Assembly (NCBI GenBank): GCA_950106755.1
Contig: OX467090.1
Coordinates: forward strand, 744,001 to 808,000
Direction: 5' to 3'
DNA length: 64,000 nucleotides
Origin: Climacium dendroides
Lineage: Eukaryota; Streptophyta; Bryopsida; Hypnales; Climaciaceae
In this document: positions 1-10,606 of the stretch, piece by piece
Layout of the letters: each line of letters opens with the position of its first letter
Position numbering within the stretch: the first letter of the stretch is position 1
Translations under genes and position numbers: made by a program
Notes under the pieces: model-generated
What the model was told of the DNA's origin: nothing
What the model saw: the letters and a program-made list of their open reading frames with translations, nothing else
The model's database searches: none

Positions 1-1099
1 AATAGTGGACATTCATGTGAAAAAAAATGGGAAACATGTTGTCCAAGTTGCAATCAATCCTAAACTCAAGCATTCAAAAAATTTTGATATTGGTGGTCAC
101 TTTGAATGACCTTCTACGTGAAATAAAGAAAATGGGGTCAAGAACCTTGCCCTGTCCTTTAATGTCCAAATCAATATAAAGTCATGAAATTCACGTGAGA
201 AAAAAGTACAACAATATCACTTATGGAGTGAAAGATTATAACGTTTGATTATGAAGGTGCTAAAATAGCAAAAAACAATTGAAGTCTTTTTTGCAAGTGA
301 AATCTAAAAAGTTCATAACAAAAAAAATTTGAGGTTAACTTGCCTTACTTGAAGAACCCGAATGAATTTACGACTTCTTGAAATTCTCTCTACAACATTT
401 TAAAATGAATTTAGAATCTGATTTTTCTCCAAATTCTACTGTATAATTTGAGGCTCATTTCTAAGAGCTCTTAACACTTAAGAAAGTCAAGATTATACAG
501 GGTACTCTTGCACAAAATCTCTTATAGAAAAATCACTGTCATTTAATTTCAAGATCGGACTTTTGGAGGTAAATCTAGACTTTAAGAAGAACATTCAAAA
601 ATATGAACTACTAAAGTACTAAGTTGGTTAAGATTTATTTAACTTCAAAGTTTTGCAAACACCATATTTGGGTGCCTTTGGCATTTATGAGTTCATTTTA
701 ATTTCACTTGAACCCTAATATATACACACAAATAGTAAAAATTAATTATAAGATGGAATTGTAAAGAGTGAGGACATTTGGTATTATATGATTAAATTTC
801 GTAAGAATCAATAAAAAAAGGTACTCTTAAGATGTGAAGAAAAGAACATTCAAGAATCTTCAAGCGCATTGTAATAATTAGTAATGTGGGGATGATAAAG
901 TTTATAATTTGTTTCACTATCTTGAAATCGTATCGTGATTTTTGTCATACCTTTTCAATATTGATGACTATCAATGAAATATTAAAAATCCCATAAAGAA
1001 ATGTGATATATGAAGTATGCAAAATGTATTTATCAAAATACATGAGGGGTTTAGAGTTATGATATTGACAATTTCAGGATGAAATGTACTAAGGTACGA
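1..1099. other. AT-rich intergenic DNA
   Basis: No ORF with coding character and no RNA gene seen. Positions about 205-680 form a diverged copy of 28975-29340 (separate entry). The rest is AT-rich without recognisable structure. Confidence 0.7.
205..680 (+). repeat. Dispersed repeat, copy 1
   Basis: Runs collinear, with many substitutions and indels, with 28975-29340. Shared landmarks include ACAACAATATCACTTAT, GTGAAAGATTATAA, TTTGAGGTTA and GCAAACACCA in the same order. Copy 2 lies inside the 30 kb insertion and this one lies outside, so it is a genome-wide repeat and not specific to that element. No ORF is present; the family is unknown to me. Confidence 0.7.
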
Positions 1100-1234
1100 G
1101 GTCCTAAAATAGCACTCTTTCTAAAATGGCCCACCTTCTTAAATGTACACTATTTGTACATGTTTTTTTTTCATAGTCCTTAGTAATGTACCAAAAGTGT
1201 ACATTCTAAGAGGTGAGCCATTTTGGAGCCCTAT
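1100..1234. repeat. Short foldback repeat (MITE-like)
   Basis: The left arm around 1121-1151 (CTAAAATGGCCCACCTTCTT, then AAATGTACAC) is the inverted, diverged copy of the right arm around 1196-1227. A loop of about 45 nt with short TGTACA motifs lies between. The exact ends and target duplication are unclear. Confidence 0.55.
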
Positions 1235-1599
1235 GCCATTTCAATTGCAAAATTGAATAACTAATTACACAAAGCTCCAAAAAATATGAAACATTTTGGG
1301 TTAGATGTGAATTCTACTTGTCTTTTAGAAAAAATTTATTGAAAAAAATTTGAAGATGTTTCACCTACCCTAATTTCAATTCTAGGTCCTTAGAAAATCC
1401 ATGTATAGACCTCCTACCGTTTGTGTCAAAGAAATTAATTAAAAAAATTAAAAATCAGCATGCCCCAAACCCAAATCAGCAACTTCATTACCATAACCAG
1501 CATGCCATTAATGCCAAATTTGGAGGCTGAATGCGTTGGAGACAGCAATCATCAATCTAGACGATCAATTGCAATGGAGGGCCCAGATTGCACGCCTCC

Positions 1600-2580
1600 C
1601 TGAAACCCGAGTTCCTTCGTCCGCGCGCTGGAACCCTAGCCTCTTCGAAATGTGCTGTTGTTCCAGCTCATGCTTGCATGTAGTGAGAGAGTCTGTGTGA
1701 TTTCTATGTGACTTTTTGTTTTTGTGATTTGTGTTTGCGTAGTCTTGTTTTGAGTTTGCGAGCTTCGGTGAGTGGTGAGTAGTTGGCGAGTTTCCGATTT
1801 GGATTTAGGGTGTGTGAAGCTCGTTCCATTTTTTTTGTGGGGGGAGGCAGCATGTAGGGTTTGCTGGATTCCATTTTGGAGTTCTTGTGTGCAGCTCGTG
1901 TCTAGTTCTTCGAGGGCGCAGCGTTTAGGGTTTGTGGGATTCCATTGCTGCTCCGTTTTCGGATGTTTTGGAGTTCGTGCGTCTGAGCTTGTTCAGGTTT
2001 CTATTCATGGTATGCAAAATTTCTACCTTGTACTGAATTTTACTTTCATTGCAATCCTCCTTCTGTTGCAATCCTTCTTTCATTCTAATCCTGCTATGCA
2101 TCTACATACTTAGTTTCTGAGCTTTTAGATTTGTGGCATAGAATACATAGTTTCTGTAGCATTGCAATTCTCATTGTGTGCAACTGTTTGAACCCATTCA
2201 ATTCACAGAGCAAAGTAAAGGGCGTAGCGTTTAGGGTTTGTGGGATTCTGTTGCTGCTCTGTTTTCGGATTTTTGGAAGTTCTTGCATCTGAGCTTGTTC
2301 GGATTTCTGTTCCTGTTTGTCAGATGTACACAACTGAAGTCTGCAGGTACGCAAAATTTCTAGCTCGTACAGAATTTTACTTTCATTGCAATCCTCCTTC
2401 TGTTGCAATCCTTCTTTCATTCCAATCCTGCTGTGCATTTGCATACTCAGTTTCTGAGCTTTTAGATTTGTGGCATTGAATTCATAGTTTCTGTGGCATT
2501 GCAATTCTCATTGTGTGCAACTGTTTGAACCCATTCAATTCACACAGCAAAGTAAATCCAGTAGAAATCCTAAACCCTAA
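1600..2580 (+). repeat. Leader-like region with a ~306 bp tandem duplication
   Basis: Unit 1 (about 1921-2226) and unit 2 (about 2227-2550) both begin GCGTTTAGGGTTTGTGGGAT and share the TTTTACTTTCATTGCAATCC block and the ending CATTCAATTCACA. Unit 2 carries about 20 extra bases ending CTGCAGGTACGC where unit 1 has ATGGTATGC. Several telo-box-like CCCTAA motifs occur (near 1631 and 2571). The composition resembles a plant 5' leader, but I find no downstream coding exon before the retroelement at 2833. Short ORFs here have no coding character. Confidence 0.5.
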
Positions 2581-2680
2581 AACCAATCACGATGTACGTT
2601 TAACACGAAGCAATTTAACTCGATGCTAGTTTAACTCGATAACTCGGTATTCAGAAGTTCTTCTTTCGAAGCATCGCTAG

Positions 2681-2818
2681 ATTTTAACTCGATTCGAGTT
2701 AAAATTGTACGCGACTTGACTGTCATTACCATACACGATGTAATCTGAGGATGAAGAAAGCCCAGAAACATATCGAAAATCAATCCTAACGACTAGTTTA
2801 ACTCGAGCCGAGTTAAAT
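2681..2818. repeat. Two AT-armed palindromes centred on CGA(N)TCG
   Basis: 2681-2705 is a 25 bp odd palindrome: 12 bp arms (ATTTTAACTCGA and its complement) around a single central T. 2798-2818 is a related copy with 9 bp arms (TTTAACTCG) around AGC. Loose half-copies of TTTAACTCGAT occur at 2620-2645. The one-base centre and the CGANTCG core are the same architecture as the GC-armed palindromes inside the 30 kb insertion. Confidence 0.7.
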
Positions 2819-2832
2819 GCCAGCGGCAAACC

Positions 2833-3643
2833 TGTGACAACTCATATTTTTTATTTTTTTCGTTTACCTTTTTGAGTGGAACGGAAATTAGAAATAGGTA
2901 TCCGGATCCAACTAAAAGGAAAGAGATAAATAAAAAATAGTCACAAGAGAACCTTACGGAACTAATCCGGTTCTAGGTAGAAGCGGACCGGATTGGATTT
3001 CCAATCGGAATGGAATTCCAACCGGATTCTCTTTGACCGGATTGGAGAGAACCGGATGACAAGGACCGGACCGGATGTCCAACTGGTCATAATGACCAGT
3101 CCAGGGCGTCAGGACTATATAAGGCCTGACCCTGCCTATTTTCAGGTCTTTGGATTTCACGTGTTGTCGTTTCCTGTCTTAGTGCCTAAGCTTTTCCGTT
3201 TACGGCAGCGAGGAGCGGAGAGTACGAGAGGGCCCGGTAGGGAGTGAGAGGGGTGACGGGTGAGAGATCGCCTCCAGGCGCGAGTGGGTGAGATTTGAGC
3301 GCGAGCAAATACGGAACAGCGAGAGGCTGAGAGCGTGAGCGCATAAGGAGGTTGTTTTGCAGGTGGAACAGAAGACCATAGTGAGAGCGCTCCCTCGATT
3401 AGGTTAGAAGAGAGTGAATCCGAGTAGGGCCGCCCTCATGCCGCGGTTGAACCGGAAGAGACCAGGCTCTAGCACTCCACCCCCGAGTGAAGTGAAGTTA
3501 AAGAAAGTGGTTCCGGTCATGCCGACCAAGGAACCGGAACAAGGAGAACTCAAGGAGGACTTAGCGTCCATGGGTTGTCAGGGATTAGCCTTGAAACCTT
3601 GGGGTTTCAAAGATGAGAGAATGATTAGGGAGATCTTGAGTGG
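2833..3643 (+). mobile_element. Gag-like TG...CA element B1, part 1 of 3 (5' end)
   Basis: Starts TGTGACAACTCAT, as B2 does at 3644. Contains a TATATAA box at 3116-3122 and the start of the gag-like ORF (ATG at 3438, MPRLNRKR). It is cut at 3643 by B2. The reading frame resumes at 7035 and, after the 30 kb insertion, at 37662. The three parts add up to about 3447 bp, against 3386 bp for B2, so B1 was a complete element. The 5 bases before 2833 (AAACC) do not match those after 39818 (CACGA), so its own target duplication is not visible. Confidence 0.8.
3438..3643 (+). pseudogene. Gag-like ORF of B1, N-terminal piece
   Basis: Encodes the N-terminus of the B-family protein (start MPRLNRKR, then a stretch ending near LSGV). 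It is interrupted at codon ~69 by insertion of B2. The remainder lies at 7035-7513 (core of the conserved region, ending MKYG) and 37662-38657 (C-terminal coiled-coil part). Function is inferred only from similarity to the A- and C-family ORFs in this window. Confidence 0.75.
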
Positions 3644-3927
3644 TGTGACAACTCATATTTTTGATTTTTATTTGTTTACCTTTTTGAGTGAACCGGAAAT
3701 TAGAAATAGGTATCCAGATTCATCTAAAGAGAGAAAGATAAATCCAAAAATAGTCACAAAAGGACCTTACGGAACTAATTCGGTTTTAGGTAGAACCGGA
3801 ACGGATTAGATTTCCAACCGGATAGAATTTCCAACCGGAATCTCGTTGACCGGATTGGAGAGAACCGGATGTCAAGAACCGGACCGGATATCTGACCGGT
3901 CATAAAGACAGTCCAGGGCGTCAGGAC

Positions 3928-3935
3928 TATATAAA
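3928..3935 (+). promoter_or_regulatory. TATA box upstream of the B2 gag-like ORF
   Basis: TATATAAA lies in the block GTCAGGACTATATAAAGCC, conserved with B1 at 3116-3122. It is about 320 bp upstream of the ORF start in each copy. Sequence and spacing only; no transcription data. Confidence 0.55.
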
Positions 3936-4251
3936 GCCTGACCCTGCCCATTTTCAGGTCTCTAGTTTTCCACGTGTTGTCGTTTCCTGACTTAGCGCCT
4001 GACGTTTTTTTCGTTTACTACGGCAAGGAGAGAAAGTACAAGAGGGCCCGGAAGTGAGTGAGGGGTGTGAGACGGAGAGATCTCCTCCGGACATGAGTGG
4101 GTGAGACATTGAGTGCGAGCGGATACGGAACTGTAAGAGACTGAGAGTGTGAGCACGCCAGTAGGTTAGTTTACAAGCGGAGCGGAACATCAGAGTGTCA
4201 GCACTCCCTTGTTAGGACTGTAGAGAGTGAAAACCGGGTAGAGCTACCTTC

Positions 4252-5927
4252 ATGCCGCGGCTGAACCGGAAGAGAGGCTCTAACACCCCACCCCTGAGTG
4301 AAGTAAAACTTAGAAAAGTGGTTCCGGTCATGCCGACCAAGGAACTGGAACAGGGAGAACTCAGAGAGGATTTATCGTTGATGGGTTGTCAAGGGTTAGC
4401 TTTGAAACCTTGGGGTTTCAAAGATGAGAGGATGGTTAGAGAAATCCTGAGTGGTGTATCGAATCAATTCGATAACACCCTGAGAGGGAATCCAGTCCAA
4501 TGGACCGAGGCTTTGTGGCGGGACGTATACGGATTCCGACCAGGAGGACTCGGGCTTGCCAATCAGAAGGATGATTTCGTCCAGGGCAAGTTCGGAAGCG
4601 TAGTGAATCCGAAGGACGGCTACGCGGTAGAAGACTGCCTCGATGACCGGGAACGTCCCCTGCTCTAGTTCCTGGTTCCGGTTCTGCATCCGAAAAAGCC
4701 CACCAGGGTGACTATCACCCTGGCTAACACGATCTTCGGAGCGCTGAGCGGAATCCGGAAAGTAGACTAGGGCCGGATCTTCTTTGATCTGGTGTCCCAG
4801 CTTACTATAAGAGTGGGGAGAAGTAGGGCTACCCTACTTTGCCCTTATGTGTACCACCTCTACCAGCAACAGGAACTGCTGACGGAAGTGGAGCTGAAGG
4901 TGTGGAAGGCCCAGGAGCGGACTATGAAGTATGGTGAATCCGAGTCCGATCAAGAAGCGGATTCCGGAAACGAAACCGAGGAAGAGGAAGAAGAAGAAGA
5001 GGAAGAGGAGGAACCGTATGTCCCCGCCAAGAGGCAGAAGACCACGCCGACTCGGAATCGAAGAATGCCCCGGGACATCCGCGGCCGCGCAAAGAGTGGA
5101 CTCCAACCGGACCGAATGTGGCATCCGGATCGGGAACCGGAGATCCGTTTGACGAGTTGGTTGGGATCCTTTGCGGAATCCAGGCGGATTGGGAAGTTAA
5201 GAAGCGGACGCTCGGGGAGATCGCGGAATTAATCGGAGCGGAACCGGACAGTCAGTTGCCGCAGAAGGTAGCTGAGAGTGTTATCAATTCGGATGAGCTC
5301 CGGAAGATGAAGGAGGACAGCAAGCGGTAGCACGATGAGGTGGACACCCTCAAGGCCGAACTTTTTGCGTTGCTTGACAACACCACCGCGACAAAGGAGA
5401 TGGCGGAGGAAATGAAGAAGTTGGCCGCAGAAGTGAAGGACGTGCTTGGAGGACCCGGAGCCGCGGTCACCAAGGCGCGCCTGTTTGAAGAGGAGGTGCA
5501 CAAGGACAAGAAGATATCCGGAACCAGGGTGGTGCACATCCTCACCGATTTTGAGGAGCAGATGGAGAAGCTCCTATCCAAGGCACAGGAGTCAGCGGAC
5601 CGGATCGTGGAGAACAGCCAGAAGTTGACAGAGGTTTCGGTCCGGCTCTCTAAAATTTTCCTTCCGGACTTGTTTCCGGAAGACGTAGCTCATGAACCGG
5701 GAAAGGACAAGACGCCCCAGTCAAGTAGGGCATAGAAGAAGACGCCCTCGACCGGACCGCAGCCGATAGATTTAGACTCCCCGGAAACTGAGGAAGATCA
5801 CCCGGCTCTACCTCCGGATGGGGAACGGAACCGGAATCTAACTGAGGTCTTCGAGCAGTTGGAGAGACTTGATGAGAGCCCTACCATTGGATTCCGAGTG
5901 TATGAGACGGAACATGAAGGATTGTAA
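4252..5927 (+). pseudogene. Gag-like ORF of B2, disrupted
   Basis: The ATG at 4252 follows the conserved leader and gives MPRLNRKR. The central part has the block shared by A, B and C families: WTE..W..VY.F, GKF..PKDGY.V.DC, then LVP.L.P.KPTRVTIT.ANTIFGAL. It loosely recalls the 'putative plant transposon protein' family in legume elements; that is inference. An acidic run (about 4975-5015) and a coiled-coil-prone C-terminal half follow, ending at TAA 5925. Breaks: TAG at 4666 (shared with B1), TAG near 4768, a +/-1 frameshift between about 5060 and 5118, TAG at 5328 and TAG at 5733. No reverse transcriptase or integrase is present. Confidence 0.75.
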
Positions 5928-6042
5928 AAATAGGCCCTATAGATAGGAACCGGAATAGAATCCGATTAGGATAAGGTAGGACCGGATTGTCAGCGCCTTT
6001 AGAGGCGGAAATCATGTATTCACTTTTTGCTTTTTGCTTTTG

Positions 6043-6051
6043 TATATAAAA
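6043..6051 (+). promoter_or_regulatory. Second TATA-like box, downstream of the B2 ORF
   Basis: TATATAAAA, preceded by a TTTTTGCTTTTTGC run and followed by AGTCTCTGAGCTGGAGACTG. B1 has the same block at 38793. It lies ~980 bp before the element end. If B elements are solo LTRs, this would be the ordinary U3/R promoter, with the ORF lying in U3. Confidence 0.45.
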
Positions 6052-7034
6052 TAGTCTCTGAGCTGGAGACTGCAGGAGTTCTTTTGGCATTTCCTTGTGT
6101 ACTTTCCTTTGACCTAACTTTTGTGTAATTTTCCCGAGTGTTGGCAAGAGTGCACGGAGTCAGAGTAGGAAGGTGAGTATGGAGGTGTTGGTAGAGTTTC
6201 TCCTTTTGATGTATGTTTCCGGTTCTAGGTACATGTGAGTAGGTTATGAAGAGTTAGGAGTGGATTCCAGTGCCTCAATAGCTACAGAAGTTTAGCATTC
6301 CGGGTAAGAGATCCGTTGATCAGGCTAGGTGGACATGGAGGGATTCCTTAGCTGCGCTAGAACTCCTAGGTGGGAAATCCGGTCGAGTATCCTGACTCCT
6401 GTAAGGTCTTGCCACCGTTGTGGGTGAACGGAAGAACTTTCGTAGGTGTTGGAACGGACGGATGCACTTATAGCCACCTAACTTCGTACGGGGGGGTCTT
6501 TGTGTGACCTGTGATCCGGATTGCCAGCGTCAATTTCTGTAAAGGGCCAAACCGGATCCGTGTTAGTTAGGAGATCAGTAGATAGGAAAGTGAGTCTTCA
6601 GCCACTATAAGTCACGGAAGGAGTGGTGGGCCTACCACTTTCAAAAGCAAGCGGCGAACCCTCTGATGGTAAAACAAAGGCAAAAGTAAACCAGTTACAG
6701 AAGGATGAACCGGACCGGATCCGCCCAGGAGGGTACTTAGGACCGGAAGTTGCAGGGTCCAAAATTCAGAAGTCAGTCCAGAGACCGGGGAACTAGTAAA
6801 ACCGGAAGTAGGATACAACCTGGTCGTAGTCTTCCGGTTGGTGTTTGACATTCCGGTCGTCAGAGGTAGAACCGAAAGGTAGAATTTAAGTGTTTAATTG
6901 GGTTTATCTCCTTGTTAGAGTTAGCTACTTCACAGGATCTCGTGGGTTCGATCTTTAGGGTCATTTTGTTATGCTCTAGAGTGATTTTTGTGAGTATAAT
7001 AGGGAAATTGCTTACTCTGTGCTGCGACAAGTGG

Positions 7035-7513
7035 CGTATCGAACGAATTCGATAACACCCTGAGAGGGAATCCGATCCAGTGGACCGAGGAATTGTGGCG
7101 AGCCGTCTACGGATTCCGGACGGGAGGACTCGGGCTTGCCAACCGGAAGGATGATTTCATCCAGGGCAAGTTCGGAAGTGTCGTGAATCCGAAGGATGGC
7201 TACACAGTAGAGGACTGTATCGATGACTGGGAGTGTCGCCTGCTGTAGTTCCTTGTTCCGGTCTTGCATCCGGAAAAGCCCACCAGGGTGACCATCACCT
7301 TGGGTAACACAATCTTCGGAGCGCTGTGCGGAAACCGGAGAGTAGACTGGGTCCGGATCTTCTTCGATCTAGTGTCCCAGCTCACTACAAGAGTGGGGAG
7401 AAGTAGGGCTACCCCACTGTGTCCTTACGTCTACCACCTCTACCAGCAACAGGAATTGTTGACGGAAGTGGAGTTGAAGGTTTGGAAGGCCCAGGAGCGG
7501 ACCATGAAGTATG
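7035..7513 (+). mobile_element. Element B1, part 2 of 3
   Basis: Continues the B1 gag-like ORF directly after the duplicated AGTGG, from the codons following LSGV through the PTRVTIT.GNTIFGAL block. It stops at ...AAGTATG (7513), where B2 at the same point reads straight on as TATGGTGAATCC. The missing remainder begins with that TATG at 37658. Both B1 and B2 have TAG at the same codon (7246 and 4666). Confidence 0.85.
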
Positions 7514-8180
7514 AACATCATATTCATTAAAATGAGAGTTTTCCAGTGAAATGGGAGTTGCGGAAGAGACTTTCAACCATGAATTTAATATACTTGTAGA
7601 TCAATGACTACCATAAAAGCATTGCAATGACACAGAAAGCGCATACGGAAGGTACAGATTCCAAAATCGAAGGTCAAAATTGTGACTTCTTCATAATTTA
7701 TAGGAAGTCATCAAATATACATGTATTGGATGTGTGTACTATAAACATAGAGTAATCCATGTACTAAACTACTACTTCCATCGTGGACTACACTTGTATA
7801 AGATACATATGATGTAAAACGTAGGGTTCAGGAAGCACTACGACTAAGCACTGGGACTTTTGTGAAACTGGCAATTGCGTCCAGAAGATGAAGGCTTTGT
7901 GACCAAAAGGTTATGAGCTTGCCTTTATCAACAGCAGAGACAAACGTAGGGATTGTCAAAGCCCAGAAATTGGAGAGTTGAATACCAACTGTTACCCGAC
8001 CTAATATTCTCAGACATTGCACCGGAGAAAGTGCAATGCAAAAGATTATTTGGTGAGGGAACAATTGTTATTCAACTCTACAACTTCCGAGCTATGACAA
8101 TGTACTATCCATAATGACTATGAGGTCCACGATTGTCAAAGCCCCGGAAATTGTAGAATCGAATATCAACTGTTCCCCTA

Positions 8181-8364
8181 GTTGAGCCAATTCGTAGTAG
8201 AAGAGAAAGCAAACATTATATAACCTTAACTCTCAGCTACTCTTCAAATGTACTCTCACACACCACAATGTCCAAAAAGCAATGTATGAGTGTACATTAG
8301 AAGAATAGCTGAGAGTAAAGGTTATATAATGTTTCCTTTCTCTTCTACCACGAATTGGCTCAAC
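8181..8364. mobile_element. Foldback MITE with TA flanks
   Basis: Near-perfect inverted arms of more than 40 bp begin GTTGAGCCAATTCGT and end ACGAATTGGCTCAAC. The element is flanked by TA on both sides, consistent with a TA target duplication (Tc1/mariner type). Middle section AT-rich; no ORF. Confidence 0.75.
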
Positions 8365-8388
8365 TATGCACATAGTCGGGTCTAAGAC

Positions 8389-8570
8389 ATCTTAAAAGTG
8401 GAAAGGGAGAAAGCAAACATCATATAACCTGACTCACACCCCTACTCATCAAGTACTCTCACACATCACAATGTCTAAAGAGTAGTGTATGAGTGTACTT
8501 GATGAGCATGACATGAATTGAGCTATATAATTTTTGCTTTGTCCATTTCCACTTTCAAGCTCAGTTGTGC
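8389..8570. repeat. Second, more diverged foldback repeat
   Basis: Arms around AAAAGTGGAAAGGGAGAAAGC (8394-8414) and their inverted counterpart GCTTTGTCCATTTCCACTTT (8537-8556). The inner part AACATCATATAACCT resembles the element at 8181, so the two are related MITEs. Ends are approximate. Confidence 0.55.
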
Positions 8571-8978
8571 ACTCAATCGGTTCCATGTGCAATGCAAACG
8601 ATTATTTGCTGAGGAAACAATTGATATTCGACTCTACAACTTCCGAGTTTCGACAACCCCTACATTATTCTCTGCTATTGATAAAATCGGGCTCAAGGCC
8701 TTACTAAGGTTTAGGGTTTATTATTTCTCTACTCTCTATGCAAACTTAGGGATTGTTGAGCCTTTTTCTACATAATTAGGACCTCTTCTACATACAATTG
8801 TACATGAGGTATAAGATGTAGTCTTGAGAAGCATTTCCTAGTTCGTTTCCCATGTGGAATGCTACTTAGTTATCCTACATATACAAAGATATCTACAATA
8901 CGGAAATAACACTACTATTGAACAATCTTCAGGATTGGAGGTCCACCCCAGATCGATGAGTTCATTCAATTTCTTCAT

Positions 8979-10589
8979 TCAGCTATACGATGCACTCTTC
9001 ATCTTTTCCCAAGCCCTTCGAATTTCCGGTCCCCGATTGTATCCCCCCTTGTTAATATGTCCAAAGTCTCGAATGTGTTGCCCCCTTTGTGCTTGCAACG
9101 ACCTTCTTTCCCATGCGTCCCAACTTGGAGTTGAGACATCAGTACAAAATGATCCACTGCGCTTTAGTTTCTTCAATCTCCCCTGTTCAGACGGAATGTG
9201 TGGCCGTGGTATGGATGGTCCAACAGCAGGGATCGGAAGCGTTTCCGAAAGCGGATTAATTGGGGCCTTGGACTTCTCTTGTGCTATGGAGGTTGGATAA
9301 TTGGCGTCCCTGTAAAGCTTCCTCTGAGTCCCCTTGTCCGAGGCAGTTGGTGACATTGATGATGCCCGGAGATCTTTGAAGCATAGAGGAGACAGCGAGC
9401 ATGAAACTGACAAGTGCGGTTTCTTCTCCGACGGACTGTCCACCACTCCCTCATCGATTGGTTTCCTTGAGAAGTCCATAGTGGAATTGACGGTCGGAAC
9501 TGAGTAGAGGAAGTTCCCAGTACTGAGTATAACGTATTGTCTATAATCGAAGATGGAGTCCACAGATGCCTGACAGGGGAGTCCGTCCATTGTAGGGTAC
9601 TCCGATGTGCTGTCCATCTGCAACAAACGTACCTTGAATTAGAATAGCAATCGAGGGAATTTCAACATTGGACATCATTTTGGGGTCTCCGTAGTTAAGA
9701 TTGGCAGGAGAGTCCACAACTGTGATTGCCCGCGAAGTTGCAAATCAGCGCGACTCGAGCTGAAATGTACGAGACTCCAAAAGTACTGAACGAGGCTTCA
9801 AAACACTACACATCAGCTCCACTCGCGCTAAATCACATACCTCCAGTGGGTCTGCTATCTAGTGCCACTAGGCGACCCCCGAACCACCTTCATGAGCTCG
9901 TCGTACTCTCGACGATTCCTTTCCTCGCACAACATTTTTTGCCCGATTTTCCACTTCTTCGCTTTCCTGAACGCTTTGAGTCCCATGTCCTGACTTCGGT
10001 GCAACTGTTGAAACCAAGGAAGTAGAACCCCGAGCAGAAACGTGTCCTTGTCTCCATTGCCCTTGTTATTCCAGGACTCCGAGACTACAACATTTTCCGG
10101 TTTGTTCATGATGTGCTTCCAGCGGCTGTCGTCAACTATGGCTATATTGTCAGGAGTGAAGTTGGTTCGGGAGTCGGCGAAAAGCACGTCCAGGTTCTTG
10201 AAGAACAATGCTTTGTCGGTTCCCGGTTCCTTATAGGGGATCCACGTGCTGGCTCCATCCCAACGCTCCAATGTTTTGCATGCGTCTTGCCCGAGAACTT
10301 GGAAGGGCAACCCTCCATCTCGAAACAGATAAGCGCAGATCTCATCAGTGGTGGACTTCTTCATGGAACTCCACACTGAGACGAATGCTATCCTACCTAA
10401 CTCCTTCAAGAACGAGGAGCAGTTGGGCTTGACGTAGACAGCCTTGGGTCCTACAATGGCCCCGATTGTGGCCAAGTGTGGCTCCGACTTCTGGTTGTAC
10501 GCATTCCCTGACCCCTTGGACTTCCAATCTTCTGTGACACATAGAATGCCATTGAGGTCCAAGATGACGTTCGACCACTTCCCTGCCAT
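8979..10589 (-). CDS. FCP1/NIF-type HAD phosphatase-like protein
   Basis: Two exons: 9888-10589 and 8979-9617 (GT donor after GAGCTCATGAAG, acceptor TTTGTTGCAG), in phase, 446 residues. Start ATG at 10589 (MAGKWSNVILDLNG). The HAD core is recognisable: motif I DLNGIL at residues ~11-16, hydrophobic strand VSVWSS as motif II, and IVDDSRW as motif III, typical of NLI-interacting-factor/FCP1-like phosphatases that act on Ser/Thr phosphates. Motif I has Asn where the family has its second Asp (DxD), so catalysis is doubtful. The C-terminal exon is low-complexity and Ser/Pro-rich with no known domain. The intron holds two palindromes of the family that marks this insertion, and a CACTA-like MITE lies 17 bp upstream of the ATG. 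No internal stops. Confidence 0.7.
9745..9831. repeat. Palindromes in the FCP1-like gene intron
   Basis: 9745-9763 reads TCAGCGCGACTCGAGCTGA (one mismatch between arms). A more degenerate copy, TCAGCTCCACTCGCGCTAA, lies at 9813-9831. Same family as the arrays at 19.2-19.9 and 33.1-34.0 kb. Confidence 0.75.
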
Positions 10590-10606
10590 CCCGGATCTCA
10601 ATGACC

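Larger units (their letters stand above)
3644..7029 (+). mobile_element. Gag-like TG...CA element B2, complete, nested in B1
   Basis: Complete 3386 bp unit, TGTGACAACTC...GCTGCGACA, flanked by a perfect 5-bp duplication AGTGG (3639-3643 and 7030-7034) created inside the B1 gag ORF. It contains one gag-like ORF, a TATATAAA box at 3928, and a second TATATAAAA at 6043 after the ORF. The terminal few hundred bases are not direct repeats of each other, so no internal LTR pair is visible. TG...CA ends plus a 5-bp duplication fit an integrase product, for instance a solo LTR of 3.4 kb that carries an ORF. Dense CCGGA motifs run throughout. Confidence 0.88.
7514..8978. other. Left subterminal region of the 30 kb insertion
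   Basis: No coding sequence supported. It holds overlapping duplicated blocks: GCAATGCAAAAGATTATTTG near 8034 recurs diverged near 8597, and ATTGTCAAAGCCC followed by AGAAATTG occurs at ~7954 and again diverged at ~8137. Two foldback elements lie at 8181-8364 and ~8389-8570. The small ORFs here arise from these repeats. Confidence 0.6.

Noticed and set aside
8979..9300. Plus-strand ORF 8854-9300
   Set aside because: Antisense shadow of the last exon of the FCP1-like gene.
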